A stretch of DNA of 64,000 nt from Incurvaria masculella (GCA_946894095.1 OX335660.1:3539001-3603000), one strand, 5' to 3'; counted from the stretch's first letter, positions 1 to 10,869 are shown. Program-made: numbers and translations. Notes: a model not told the origin generated them from the letters alone.

Positions 1-199
1 CCATCGCATTGGATGAAAAGATAGTCGAAGCGGCAATAAAAAATTGTCCGTGTTTAGCATCCAGTTCAATGTAGCCGTGCTCATAAAGGGAAGCTCCTGG
101 CATGGCACCTAATCCCTTCGGGAATGTGTTGTTGAAATTGGGCTAACATCATAACACTAGTTGTGTTGTATTAGCCATCCATGTCAGGTTGCAAAAAAA
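1..199 (+). mobile_element. SINE body, cut by the window edge
   Basis: This is the 3' half of the dominant SINE family here: ...CGCATTGGATGAAAAGATAG..., CCATCCAGTTCAATGTAGCCG, TCCTGGCATGGCACCTAA, then TATTAGCCATCCATGTCAGG and an A-rich end. The same body recurs at least a dozen times in the window. Confidence 0.85.
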
Positions 200-640
200 A
201 AGAGATGAAACACCAATCGGAAATAGGATTAAATTTATTAAAACTCGAAATGGAATCGGCGAAAATTCAAATTAATTCAAGATCAAAATATCAAATTTAA
301 TGAGCCCGTTATTCCATTTTACCTTTTTCATAAACAAAGCCAGCATACCCGAATTTAATACATAGCGTAAGATGTTAATTTGTACCGGTGAAAAGTTTGC
401 GGGATAAAACGACGAATAGCTGGAATATTTCTTTGGAGGCTCTCCTCTCGGAATATGGCATTTTTAAAGTTACGAGAATAATTTAATAAATGTCTAGACG
501 TTAAACGCTTACCTTTGGTGAGACTTGACGAGTCAAATTCTTTAACAGGTACTCATTTTCCTATTAGCCTTAATTTATTATGCATTCGCTTACAAGGAAT
601 AATCTTTTAATGTTGCAGGAGTTTGATAGTTGATGCTGAT
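200..640. other. AT-rich intergenic DNA
   Basis: No gene, RNA or repeat structure was recognised between the SINE and the MITE. Confidence 0.4.
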
Positions 641-1120
641 AGGCCCTGGTACTAGACAAATCGCAAAGTTAGACGAGGCACCCCAAGTTAAGTAACTATA
701 AGGGCCGAGTGCACGAACGTACAAAAAATTAAAATCAACGACAAAGTATGATCAAACACGTCTCTTTGTGTGGACAGTATGAAGGAACTCTATGCGGATC
801 ACAAAAAGTGACGCGTTTGAACATTGATTAACTCGGCTGTCTCTTCGTGCAACCGGGGCTAAGTCTGACTATTAGAAGAGTTTTTTGACTAAATGTAGAA
901 GCAAATGGAATTATTTGTTTATTCATATATACCGTTTTTGCTCATATCTAGAAATTATATTAATTTCAGATTTCCAAATGATGGAATAAAAAAATATTAT
1001 CAATCCATAATTAGTCTGGAGTTCTATTTGGACTTGCTGATGCGTTTCACTACAAATTATTGCATTTGTTTAAAGGTGCATTTGTATGAAGCGAGTAGTT
1101 GACTAGTCCTAGCGCCTTAA
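641..1120 (+). mobile_element. MITE family 'CTAGCC' (about 320 bp of own sequence, interrupted)
   Basis: Starts AGGCCCTGGTACTAG and ends GACTAGTCCTAGCGCCTTAA, matching fuller copies at 2208-2686 and 7363-7842. It is split by a 158-bp second MITE at 702-859 and has lost some internal sequence. Confidence 0.85.
702..859 (+). mobile_element. 158-bp MITE, TAA target duplication, nested
   Basis: Begins GGGCCGAGTGCACGAACG and ends with the inverted form GCAACCGGGGC, flanked by TAA at 699-701 and 860-862. A 3-bp TWA duplication suggests a PIF/Harbinger-type non-autonomous element. A second clean copy is at 15786-15944, in the opposite orientation. Confidence 0.75.
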
Positions 1121-1129
1121 ATCGTATAC

Positions 1130-1600
1130 AGGGTAGGGCAAAAGTCACGACGGGGTTTGAAAAATAATATATGACATTGGCAATGACATTAAGTACTATT
1201 TTGTTTTCACAGATTATAAAATACATTTTGGAGATTCATCATGGATAATTTTATTAGTTTAGTTAGATAATTTAATTAGTTTTCCAACAATGGCGATCCT
1301 AAGGCAGACTTTCGCGAAGCGTTTCATCTCGAAGTTTTGAACAATTCACTGGACCGCTCGTTTCCCGGATTTAACAGCGCCCTATTATTATCTTTTTGGG
1401 TTATTTAAAATAAAAGATGTCGTTAATAAACCCAAGACAATCGAGCAGATTAAGCCATACTTGCGAACTGAAAAAAGGTTGCTGTACTCTTTATGTTCTG
1501 ATAAAAGTAATTTTCATTTCATTTCATTTATTTAAACATTTTGGTAGTCAAACTACACTAAATTACGTCACAAAGAACCACGGATTCGATCAACCCAGTA
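1130..1600 (+). pseudogene. Decayed Tc1/mariner-like transposase C-terminus
   Basis: Around 1347-1470 one frame reads HWTARFPDLTAPYYYLFGLF, then KIKDVVNKPKTIEQIK, the W-x-A/P-R-PDLTP-x-D-FFLWG-x-LK-x-KV-x-NKPxT pattern seen before the last catalytic residue region of insect Tc1/mariner-superfamily transposases. Upstream frames are broken. ACAGGGTAGGGCAAAAGTCA at about 1129 may be its terminus. No N-terminal DNA-binding region was found. Confidence 0.55.
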
Positions 1601-1604
1601 AAGA

Positions 1605-2200
1605 ATAACCCGCAAAGAAACATCACGGGTTTACATAACATATTTTTTCCGTCCACATCTAAATGCTACTGCCAAAGAATTCCTTAGTAGAACAGATTCA
1701 GGCAAAGAACAATAGAAACAGCAACCCTCTGTTTAAATTACTTACAACTAACAAAGTCACTTATGCAATAATATTTATTAATGTAATTTATAGCATTACA
1801 AGTATTCTCTGGTGTAAAAACCGTCGTCAACTTAACTTATGTCAGCGTAATGAGAAGTGCTTTCCAAAGAGCACGTCTTTGTGAGGCGGTAAATTGCTGT
1901 CATTTACGTGACGTACTATTTTAAGCTTTTGACTTTTGACTTAGCAAAAGTATCTCTATGGGTTATATTTTATTATCTTATTGAGATAAAAAAAAGTTTT
2001 AACCATGCAGTTGCAACACCTTTGTGACTTATGCCCCACCCTGTACAAGCATGCAAGTATGCAAGCTGCTCCATGATTCGGAATCCATGTAAAACCCCCT
2101 TACCCCTTCCTTTGCTAGGTAGGTTTGAGGTAACCTTAAACGCGACTGCGACCGACAAAGTACCGATCAATGTTCATTCCTCTTTTGGCCACACTCAAAA
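1605..2200. other. Intergenic DNA with a small SINE scrap
   Basis: Mostly featureless. About 2058-2100 (GCAAGCTGCTCCATGATTCGG) matches the centre of the dominant SINE and then diverges. No credible gene. Confidence 0.4.
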
Positions 2201-2207
2201 AAATATA

Positions 2208-2686
2208 TTAAGGCCCTGGTACTAGCCAAATCGCAAAGTTAGACGAGGCACCCCAAGTTAACTAACTAAGTCTGACGATTATAAGTTTCATTCTTACAAT
2301 ATATGATTCCTTTTCTAGGAATCGACCTATTTTCGTTAATGTATGTTTCCTTTTTCTATACAAAATACATTGCGGAAACGGTGTCCATTTCCGAACATTT
2401 TTGACTAAATGTAGAAATCTAAAAGCAAATGGAATTTTTTGTTTATGCATATATGCTGCTTTTGCTTATATCTAGAAATCGAATTACTTTCAGATTTCTA
2501 ATCAGAAAAATCAACTTTTTTATTTTTATTATTATTTAAATAAATGATGGAATAAAAAAATATTACCAATCCATTATCAGTCTGGAGTTCTATTTGGATT
2601 TGCTGAAGCGTTTCACTACATATTATTACATTTGTTAAAAAGTGCATTTGTATGGCGCGAGTAGTTGGCTAGTCCTAGCGCCTTAA
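2208..2686 (+). mobile_element. MITE family 'CTAGCC', full-length copy
   Basis: Flanked by TTAA at both ends. Terminal inverted repeats of about 16 bp: GGCCCTGGTACTAGCC versus GGCGCTAGGACTAGCC read inward. The interior is AT-rich and non-coding. It is nearly identical along its length to 7363-7842. Confidence 0.85.
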
Positions 2687-2691
2687 ACCAA

Positions 2692-3030
2692 GTAAATCGG
2701 TTACTCTAACTGAGTGAAAACAGTTAGCCTTAAACATTAAATGTTACTGTTTCTTTAAATTGTTTTTTTAACTATGTGCAGTAACTGTTTTCTCTTACTG
2801 TTTCTCTAACTGTGTGAAAACTGTTTCTAGTTATGTTTTCCCATTCTTACTAACGTCTTATATTCAGTACTGTACAAACTGTTCAAAATACTGTACCTCT
2901 TGAACTGGACAGTTGGACGCCTAATTGGTGGTCAGCCGTAATATTCAATCAGTTAAGATTTTTACCATAAATGACTGAATGTTAACTGTGCCAAAATATT
3001 AAACAGTTACACATAATTTTTTTAGTGCGA
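2692..3030 (+). repeat. AACTGTTT-rich dispersed repeat
   Basis: Contains many AACTGTTT/AAACAGTT motifs, starting CTCTAACTGAGTGAAAACAG and ending TTAAACAGTTACACATAA. The same sequence, interrupted by another MITE, is at 8622-9302. Its class is unknown. Confidence 0.7.
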
Positions 3031-3207
3031 CAGCTATTATTGGTGTAGATACTATTTGAAAGGGCCATTACGAAATCGACCCTAAATACAAAACGGCTCA
3101 TGTGATCGCAACTATAATTATAGTTGTTAAGGAGTTATAGTATAAATAGCTACTAACGACCTTTGCGCAATCTAATTTGATGCACACACAAATATATTAC
3201 TTATGTA

Positions 3208-3474
3208 CAGGTTGTTTGGTAATTCGATACATTCCTTTTGAGGGGTAATTTTAGAGCGAATTTTCAACAAATTTGCTGATAAACTTCCCAGAGTGTAGTA
3301 GTTATTTTAAAATCATCGCTTTTTCATAATAACACAGAACATAAAATAAAACTTAAAACTTAAATGACTCAAAAACTATTGATATTAGACCCCCATTTCA
3401 CTGGGCAAAACTGGTTGTAAATTAGCTCAATAATGACCCCTTAGAAGGAATGTATCGCATTACCAAACAACCTG
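3208..3474. mobile_element. 267-bp MITE with long inverted repeats, TA duplication
   Basis: CAGGTTGTTTGGTAATTCGA at the left end is mirrored by the right end (CGCATTACCAAACAACCTG). The arms of about 40 bp have only a few mismatches. TA flanks both ends (3206-3207 and 3475-3476), as for Tc1/mariner-type non-autonomous elements. Confidence 0.88.
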
Positions 3475-3749
3475 TATAAACCTTAAAAATGATAATTTAC
3501 CGGCACAGTCTGACATAATTAATTCATGAGGCGGGGACTAAAACTCCCGCTGGCTTACGGAAGGACCTTATTGGACGATAACTTCCGCCTAATTCTCTAA
3601 CCCACTGCCTACCCCAATTCGTACAGCGTGCCTTCGTGTAATCACTTTGGGAGATTAGATACGGTGTCAATTAGGCCGAACTTGTTGCGGAAAAAGTTGA
3701 TTGAACGTAATAAAAACTTCGCTTCTTTATGTAACTGGATATATTTATT

Positions 3750-4035
3750 TATGCAATCTGACATGGCTGGCTAATACAACACAACTACCGTTATGATATA
3801 AGCCCAATATAATTCCCGAAGGAATTAGTTGTCATGCCAGGACCTTCCCTTTATGAGGACGGCTAAATTGAACTGGATGGGAAACACGGACAATTTTTCA
3901 TTGCCGCTTCGACCATCTTTTCATCCAATGCGATGGTACCAACCCGGGCGGGCTTTAACCCTACCACCTAGTAGGGGAAGGGCACCTACAGTTTTACATG
4001 GATTCCGAACTATGGAGCAGCTCCATTCGTGACGA
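3750..4035 (-). mobile_element. SINE body, minus orientation
   Basis: Reverse-strand copy of the dominant SINE body (CCAGGACCTTCCCTTTATG, TTGAACTGGATGGGAAACAC, CCTACCACCTAGTAGGGGAAG). It abuts a plus-strand copy of the same body at 4036, forming an inverted pair. Confidence 0.85.
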
Positions 4036-4213
4036 ACATTGAATGAACGATAATCGAAGCGGCAATGAAAATCAGCCGTGTTTTCCATCCAGTTCAATGT
4101 AGCCGAGCAATATAAGGAAGGTCCTGGCATGGCACCTAGTTCCCATTTGTGTGTCAGGCTAATATCTGACGGTCAGTTCGGTATTAGCCATCCATGTCGA
4201 GTTACGTAAAAAA
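4036..4213 (+). mobile_element. SINE body, plus orientation, head-to-head with the previous copy
   Basis: Reads ATTGAATGAACGATAATCGA through TCCATCCAGTTCAATGTAGC to TATTAGCCATCCATGTCG and an A run. It lacks the head and the centre. Confidence 0.82.
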
Positions 4214-4379
4214 ACCTGTATAAACGAAGAGCTCAGCGAAATTTCGATAAGTGAGTCGTAACTCGTAATCTCTGTACGTATCTCCTTTTGTACTTTACAA
4301 ATAGAATTAATCCTGCAGGTGACGGTCTAATTATCTTGCGCTACATAATATATTCCTTTATCCAAAATTAATTAATACT

Positions 4380-4931
4380 TTAAGGTGGCCCATCCCGCTC
4401 AACTCCCTATACAAACGGGGAAAGAAGATCACGCCCATATTTCTTGTCAGAGATTCAAAATTTTGCTCAAAATAGCTTTATTTGATCGAGCTAGATGTCT
4501 GATGATCATTGGCATTTCAAAATTGTGTTTGGTTTCTAAGTTATAAGAGCTGAAAGTTCTCAAATTTTTCGCGCGTTTTATACAATAACTTTGGAGGTGG
4601 TTTACGCAATAATAAAGTAAGAACATCTTATAAAGATTAGTCATCAGACATAGATTATTTAATCAAGATTTATAAACTATTTGGTTTTTGTTCGATTTTT
4701 TACTACAGCTGTCGTGGTTTACTTTTAGCTATAAGTCGTTTTGTTATTAAAATTTTCGTAAATCTTAACAAATCATACACTATGCAAATTGTCTTTTTTG
4801 TGGACATGTTGCATCTTCCTCATCACGGCGCCTGTCTTTTTCTTTGAAACAGAGAAGGTCCCAGAGGGCAACAGAACGGTTTTGTACAGTGCCCGCGAAT
4901 GAGTTAGTCCCGCCGAGTTGGGCCACCTTAA
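4380..4931 (-). mobile_element. piggyBac-like TTAA MITE, copy 1
   Basis: TTAAGGTGGCCC at one end and GGGCCACCTTAA at the other, so the TTAA target site is included. The 550-bp interior (CGCAATGATAAAGTAAGAAC-type sequence, TCTGATGAC) is non-coding and shared with five other copies. TTAA targets with GG-starting inverted repeats suggest piggyBac-type mobilisation; the family assignment is inferred. Confidence 0.8.
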
Positions 4932-4979
4932 GGGTAAACCACAGAAATCTTTAAAGGGAACCTAGTGTAGGTTACCCCC

Positions 4980-5192
4980 TGAGCGGTTCGTGGCTCAGGC
5001 AGGTGGACTTGCCTCCCATCCCGGAGGTCTAGGTTCGAATCTCCGCCCGTTGATGCACCACTTTCTTTCTCTTTCTGAGTTGGACGTTACGAACGCGAGC
5101 TGGTCCGTGTTTAGGAACAATTTAAAACTGTAGGTCATCTTCCCCTACTAGGTGGTAGGGTGAAACCCACCCGGGATGGTACCACCGCATTG
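4980..5192 (+). mobile_element. tRNA-headed SINE, 5' part
   Basis: The head has RNA polymerase III-like boxes: A box TGGCTCAGGCAGG and B box GGTTCGAATCTC. It is followed by TGATGCACCAC, CTTTCTCTTTCTGAG and the common SINE body, ending at CCGCATTG. The copy resumes at 5584 after a 391-bp insertion. Confidence 0.8.
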
Positions 5193-5583
5193 TTTTAATT
5201 TCATCATCCATAGACAGTACACTGCACTCGGATTTGTCATATTTTATCATTAGCCAATTCAGCGATTCCAGCGAAGAAGAACTGACAAGAAACTCCGCTG
5301 GAATTTTTTTTCAACGTCCACTTGGTCTAAGTTTACAAAAGTATTTGCCACTGCTTACAATCACAGGTAAAAACACAAAATTCATAAGAATTGACGAGAA
5401 TCAACAATTTATGTCGTATGTTCATGACAAATATCAGTTTTTTTGTAAAAACCATGTCCGCTGTTTAACATGTTGCCTATTGGAGCAAGCCAGTCCCCAC
5501 AAACAGCACCCGTTCACGAGCATCACGCCGGGCACAGCCATCGCATCTCTCAACCATATTTAAGGCAAAGAGGAGACCTGAAA
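5193..5583 (+). mobile_element. 391-bp insertion of unknown type inside a SINE
   Basis: Interrupts the SINE with ATTG on both sides (5189-5192 and 5584-5587). It starts TTTTAATTTCATCATCC. An open stretch at 5234-5563 (109 codons) has no recognised motif and is probably chance. No clear terminal inverted repeats. Confidence 0.5.
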
Positions 5584-5700
5584 ATTGAATGAACCTATGG
5601 TTGAAGGGGCAATGGAAATTGTCCGTGTCTTCCATCCAGTAGTAGCTGTTCTCACAAGAGGAAGGTCCTGGCACGGCACCCACACGGGACCCAGACCATA
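5584..5700 (+). mobile_element. tRNA-headed SINE, 3' part
   Basis: Continues the body of the 4980 copy (ATTGAATGAACC, GTCCGTGTCTTCCATCCAG, GGTCCTGGCACGGCACC), truncated before the terminal ATTAGCC segment. Confidence 0.75.
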
Positions 5701-5744
5701 GGTGTCCCATTTTTCGCTGAAAGCCCTAGGAGGAGGAAGGACCC

Positions 5745-6294
5745 TTAAGGTGGCCCTTCCCGGCGGGACTAACTTATTCGCGGGCACGGTACAAAACCGT
5801 GCTATTGCGCTCTGGGACCTTCTCTGTTTCAAAGAAAACGACAGGCTCCGTGATGAGGAGGATGCAACTTGTACAAAAAGCAGACAATGCGCATAGTGTT
5901 TGATTTGGTAAGATTTACGAAAATTTTCATTACAAAACGACTTCTACTAGCTAAAAAAAACCACGACCGACGTAGTCAAATATCTAACAAATCTAAATGG
6001 ATTATAAATCTTGATGAAACAAGTTATGTCTGATGACTAATCTTCTTAAGATGTTTTTACTTTATCGTTGAGTAATCCACCTCCAAAGTTATTGTATAAA
6101 ACGCGCGAAAAATTCGAAATTTCGAACCTTATAACTTAGAAACCAAACACAATTTTACAATGCCAACGGTAATCAGACATCTAGTCGATCAAATAAAGCT
6201 ATTTTGATCAAAATTTGGTATCTCGGACAAGAAAAATGGGCGTGATCTTCTTTCTACGTTCGTATGGGGAGTTGAGCGGGAAGCCCCACCTTAA
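5745..6294 (+). mobile_element. piggyBac-like TTAA MITE, copy 2
   Basis: TTAAGGTGGCCCTTCCCGGC to GCGGGAAGCCCCACCTTAA, TTAA-bounded. Same interior as the copy at 4380, in opposite orientation. Confidence 0.8.
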
Positions 6295-6657
6295 AACATG
6301 GCGCCTCATAATCGCAGTGGCGAAAAACTTTACCCGTTGAATTTAAAATATAATAATTTGCACACAAAAGGGTAAATATTAATCTGCTCACAGAGGTATC
6401 ACCCCCTCCGCCCGCCGCGCTCGCCCGACGCTGTTTTAATCTAGAAATGTATAAAGATAAACACAGCTCCGAATGAGTTTTCACCAAATTGTGTTTGTCT
6501 TGGGTCGACGCGAGAGAGGACTTATTTAAAGAATTCGCGCAATAAAGGAGCTTTTAATATTGTTGCCCCTAGATTTTTAAGTGTATTACAAAAGAAGTTA
6601 TCATATAAATAGTCTTACGGCGTTAGGTGAGCGGTTTTCATATAAAAATCAGTCATT

Positions 6658-7039
6658 GTCAGCCTCAGTGGCCCAGTGGCGCGACACTTCGGCGATCGCT
6701 CTCCGAAGTTAAGCAACGCTGGGTCCGGTCTGGTCTTGGATGGGTGACCATTCGACCGTTGAGAGAGGCTGGCCGTGGTTCGGATTCCACGTCAAACTGT
6801 AGGTCCCCTTCCTTACTTACTAGGTGGTAGGGTTTATCCCGCCCGGGTTGGTACCATCGCATTGGATGAACGATGGTCGAAGCGGCAATGAAAATTGTCC
6901 GTGTTTTCCATCCAGTTCAATGTAGCCGTGCAATACAAGGAAGGTCCTGGCATGGCACCTAGTTCCCATGTGGTGTGTTAGGCTAATACCATGACAGAAG
7001 GTGTGGTATTAGCCATCCATGTCCAGTCACATAAAAAAA
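6658..7039 (+). mobile_element. 5S rRNA-headed SINE
   Basis: The head (about 6690-6755) contains CTCCGAAGTTAAGCAACGCT then a GGTCTTGGATGGGTGACC segment, which follow the internal promoter half of 5S rRNA. It then runs without a break into the same body carried by the tRNA-headed SINEs, to TATTAGCCATCCATGTCCAG and poly-A. A nearly identical copy is at 38033-38411. It is not a functional 5S gene: the 5S 5' half is missing. Confidence 0.85.
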
Positions 7040-7103
7040 AAGGTCGGATGCATATAGGGGGGATAACATGGGTTTAAGTCGCTGGGTGAACAGACAGGTG
7101 AGT

Positions 7104-7262
7104 GATTAAGGGTTGAGTGCATGAAAGGACACAACATCAAAGTCAACGTATGATTAAATACGTCATTTTTTGTGGACAGTATGGAAGTAAACTGAGTCAA
7201 CTCCATGCGGTTCACTAAATGTGACGTGTTTGAACATTGATTAACTCAGTTTATTAAGATTA
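7104..7262 (+). mobile_element. Diverged copy of the 158-bp TAA MITE
   Basis: AAGGGTTGAGTGCATGAAAG to ATTGATTAACTCAG aligns with 702-859, including ACGTATGATTAAATACGTC and GACGTGTTTGAACATTG. The ends are eroded. Confidence 0.6.
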
Positions 7263-7362
7263 CGTTACGTACCATGTTAGCTGTCAAACGACTTGTTAGT
7301 CGGCCAAGATTACTAAAATGTTCCAATTAGCGTGGTGCAAATGGCCTGTTCACACGGGAAGG

Positions 7363-7842
7363 TTAAGGGCCTGGTACTAGCCAAATCGCAAAGTTAGACG
7401 AGGCACCCCAAGTAAACTAACTAAGTCTGACGATTATAAGTGTCATCCTTACAATAAATGATTCCTTGTCTAGGAATCGAATGATTTTCGTTAATGTATG
7501 TTTCCTTTTTCTATACAAAATACATTGCGGAAACGGTGTCCATTTCCGAACTTTTTTGACTAAATGTAGAAATCTAAAAGCAAATGGAATTTTTTGTTTA
7601 TGCATATATGCTGTTTTTGCTTATATCTAGAAATCGAATGACTTTCAGATTTCTAATGAGAAAAATCAACTTTTTTTATTTTTATTATTATTTAAATAAA
7701 TGATGGAATAAAAAAATATTAACAATCCATTATCAGTCTGGAGTTCTATTTGGATTTGCTGAAGCGTTTCACTACATATTATTACATTTGTTAAAAAGTG
7801 CATTTGTATGGCGCGAGTAGTTAGCTAGTCCTAGCGCCTTAA
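7363..7842 (+). mobile_element. MITE family 'CTAGCC', second full-length copy
   Basis: TTAAGGGCCTGGTACTAGCC to TAGCTAGTCCTAGCGCCTTAA with TTAA flanks. Nearly identical to 2208-2686, so the family moved fairly recently. Confidence 0.85.
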
Positions 7843-7974
7843 TGCCATGGTAACCCCTCTGATTTAATACCAGAGCTACGATTGAAAAAACCGATAATAC
7901 CCGAATTAAAAAAAATAATTTAATATTTTACTAAGGATATATGTATACTTTTTTGTACTAAACAAGTACGTCGC

Positions 7975-8210
7975 GTATTCCAAGGAATGTGACATGTATG
8001 TAAGTATGTATAATCGACCGTGAAGCAAGGACACATTAATTAAAGAAAAAACCCAGTAAAAATTACTACTTTACGAATATACTGCAAGGCTGGACCCGAA
8101 CCAGCAAAACATACCATTCGCGGGTATTGTGTCTACCAATTTCGCCACCTGCTGTATACCCATAATTTGGAATTCTCCTACAGTCCCTCCTCCCGTAATG
8201 AATCATAGTA
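7975..8210 (-). mobile_element. tRNA-Leu-like-headed SINE (second SINE family)
   Basis: On the minus strand the head reads GGTGGCGAAATTGGTAGACA with a B box in GCTGGTTCGGGTCCAGCC. A tail with GTGTCCTTGCTTCACGGTCG and repeated ATACATAC follows. Copies at 14590 and 20440 share this order. Confidence 0.7.
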
Positions 8211-8621
8211 AATGAATACAAAAAAATATATATTGATGAATACCAAAAAATATATTTAATATATATTAAAATATAAAAAATAATATATAATTTACAAAAA
8301 AAAATATTTACTAGTTTACCAGTGGAGATGAGGATGTCAGTTATCATTTTTTTATGTAACAACACATGAATGGCTTATAACAGACCTACTGTCATGATAT
8401 CAGCTCAACACACCTCATGGGAACTAGGGTACCACATCAGGACCTTCCTAACATTATGAGTAGAAAATATGGATGCTTTTCATCATCTTTTCAATGTGAC
8501 GGTATCAACCCGATTAACACTACTCCAGGTGATAAGGAACATTGAAAAAAGAATCAGTGAATTTAACGGTAATTCCAATAATAACAACCTTCTGGCAACG
8601 TTAAAATAAAGCCAATAATAA

Positions 8622-9302
8622 TATTCTAACTGAGTGAAAACAGTTAGTCTTAAAAATTAAATGTTACTGTATCGTTTATTCGTTTTAACTGTGTGCTATA
8701 ACTGTTTTCTCTAACTGTTTCTCTAACTGTGCGTAAACTCTTTCTAGCTTTAGTATTTTTTCGATTCTTACATCTTGCATTTAGTGAAAAAGTACTGTCC
8801 AATCTGTTAAAATACCTGTACTTCTTGAAACTGGGGGCCCATTCAGGTAAGAGTGAGTTCGAGAGTGAGTTAACCTAAAAATAGCTGGGAAATATATTAT
8901 TATTTAAATAACGGAACCGTTATTTATACTTCCAACGTATTTACGGGACGGACAAGATTTTTATCTAACTAACACTCTCAAGAAGTGTGGAAACATTAAC
9001 TATTTAAAAAAGTGAGTTGATATTTAGTGACGAATTCTAACTCACTCTTACCCTGAATGGACCCCCTGGACAGTTACACGCCTAATTTATAGTCAGCCAC
9101 ACAGATATATCGCTTCATCAGTTAACATAACTTTTTCAAAGTCTTATGATCTGTCACACGTGTTATTTTTACCATGCGGTCCTGTTCGATCGGTTAAAAG
9201 AACTGTTTATTACTAACTGTTTTGGCTCATTAATAGATACTTACACTTTAACATTAATTACTGAATTTAAACTGCGCTAAAACATTAAACAGTTGCACAT
9301 CA
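8622..9302 (+). repeat. AACTGTTT-rich repeat, interrupted copy
   Basis: Same family as 2692-3030 (CTAACTGAGTGAAAACAGTT ... CATTAAACAGTTGCACATC), split by the MITE at 8833-9066. Confidence 0.7.
8833..9066. mobile_element. 234-bp MITE with GGGGYCCATTCAGG inverted repeats
   Basis: GGGCCCATTCAGGTAAGAGT at the left and ACTCTTACCCTGAATGGACCCC at the right are mirror arms of about 25 bp. CTGG flanks both sides (8831-8834 and 9066-9069, approximate). Inserted in the AACTGTTT repeat. Confidence 0.8.
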
Positions 9303-9636
9303 TTTTTAGGGTTCCGTACCCAAAGGGTAAAAACGGAACCCTATTACCAAGCCTCCGCTGTCCGTCCGTCCGTCCGTCCGTCCGTCCGTCCGTCCGTCCG
9401 TCCGTCTGTCCGTCTGTCACAGGGCTGTATCTCATGAACCGTAACAGGTAGGAAGCTGAAATTTTCACAGATTATGTATTTATTTTGCCGCTATAACAAG
9501 AAATAGGTAACATTATAAAATAATTAAAAATAAAGGGGGCCCCATACAAAAAACGTGTTTTTTTTTATAAATCCTGTACGATCGTACGGAACCCTTCGTG
9601 TGCGAGTCCGACTCGTACTTGGCCGGTTTTTTTTAG
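9303..9636 (+). repeat. GGTTCCGT-family lepidopteran repeat
   Basis: Starts TTTTTAGGGTTCCGTACCCA, has a CCGTCCGT microsatellite then CTGTCACAGGGCTGTATCTC, and ends with the palindromic GTGCGAGTCCGACTCGTAC and TTGGCCGGTTTTT. Further copies lie at 29980, 32404, 37721 and, on the minus strand, 38838-39606. Confidence 0.85.
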
Positions 9637-9639
9637 TGA

Positions 9640-9850
9640 AGAGTGCATACAGTTCCATTAATTTTGAGCAATTTATCAGCTCATATTCGTGACGAAATGC
9701 ACTCTTCCAACTCAGAAATAGCAAAATAAAAGTGGTACATGAACGGGGCGGGGATCGAACCTATGACATGGAACGCGAGTCCCCGCGCCCCTGAGCCGCA
9801 CACCGCCCTGCAACTACACCGAAGTTCTACTGGTTCAAAACTCGTCCGTA
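9640..9850 (-). mobile_element. tRNA-headed SINE, minus strand
   Basis: On the minus strand: CGGCTCAGGGGCGCGGGGAC (A-box region), CATAGGTTCGATCCCCGCCC (B box), then GAGTTGGAAGAGTGCATTTC and CGTCACGAATATGAGCTG as in the dominant SINE body. Confidence 0.7.
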
Positions 9851-9976
9851 TTTTTTTTACTCTCATCATCCCTGAATTGTATGCGAGCGCTTACGCCCGT
9901 GGGCAGTGGGCGTAGTTCGTCGGGAGCTTTTCAACTTTTTATTTCTCAATCCGCCGCTCAAACACCGCGAAAGCTA

Positions 9977-10527
9977 TTAAGGTGGCCCAACCCGGGCGGG
10001 ACTAACTCATTCGCGGGCACGGTACAAAACCGTGCTGTTGCGCTCTGGGACCTTCTCTGTTTCAAAGAATAAGACAGGCTCCGCGATGAGGAAGATGCAA
10101 CATGTCCACAAAAAAGACAATGTGCGTAGTGTATGATTTGGTAAGATTTACGAAAATTTTAATTACAAAACGACTTATAGCTAAAAGTAAACCACGACCG
10201 ATGTAGTCAAAAATCGAACAAAAACCAAATAGATTATATATCTTGATTAAATAAGCTATGTCTGATGACTAATCTTTTTAAGATGTTCTTACTTTATCAT
10301 TGTGTAATCCACCTCCAAAGTTATTGTACAAAACGCGCGAAAAATATGGACTTTCGGACCTTATAACTTAGAAACCAAACTCAATTTTACAATGCCAACG
10401 GTCATCAGACATCTAGTTCGATCAAATAAAGCTATTTTGAGCAAAATTTGGGATCTCTAACAAGAAATATGGGCGTGATCTTCTTTCCCCGTTTGTATGG
10501 GGAGTTGAGCGGGATGGCCCACCTTAA
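9977..10527 (+). mobile_element. piggyBac-like TTAA MITE, copy 3
   Basis: TTAAGGTGGCCCAACCCGGG to GGGATGGCCCACCTTAA. About 550 bp, complete at both ends. Confidence 0.85.
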
Positions 10528-10735
10528 GAGGACTCCTGCGCTGCATTAATCTTTCGAACGGCCCGCTTCTCATTTTGGCCGCGACATACATAAATTCATG
10601 GCGACAGCCAAACATGCCCGGATCGACACTTAATATTTATCAGACGCAGTAAATTTGCTCGAGAATTGCCCCTGTATCGAGGGCAGGGGGGCGTACATAG
10701 TAACGATGGCAGCCTCGGTAGCTAGATAGTTCAGG

Positions 10736-10869
10736 TTAAGGCTGTTCCGACCCATACAAAGTTGTTTGCAACGCAAAAAGTATTGTATTGTAATTGTTAA
10801 ATATAGCCATAGGGGTTGCGGCGAAAAACATCTCCGGTATTTCAGGTTTATTGGTCAGAACAGCCTTAA
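10736..10869. mobile_element. 134-bp TTAA MITE, different family
   Basis: TTAAGGCTGTTCCGACC is mirrored by GGTCAGAACAGCCTTAA. Short, non-coding, TTAA-bounded; the interior is unrelated to the 550-bp family. Confidence 0.8.

Noticed and set aside
6690..6760. A functional 5S rRNA gene
   Set aside because: Only the internal promoter half matches and it is fused to a SINE body that recurs across the window.
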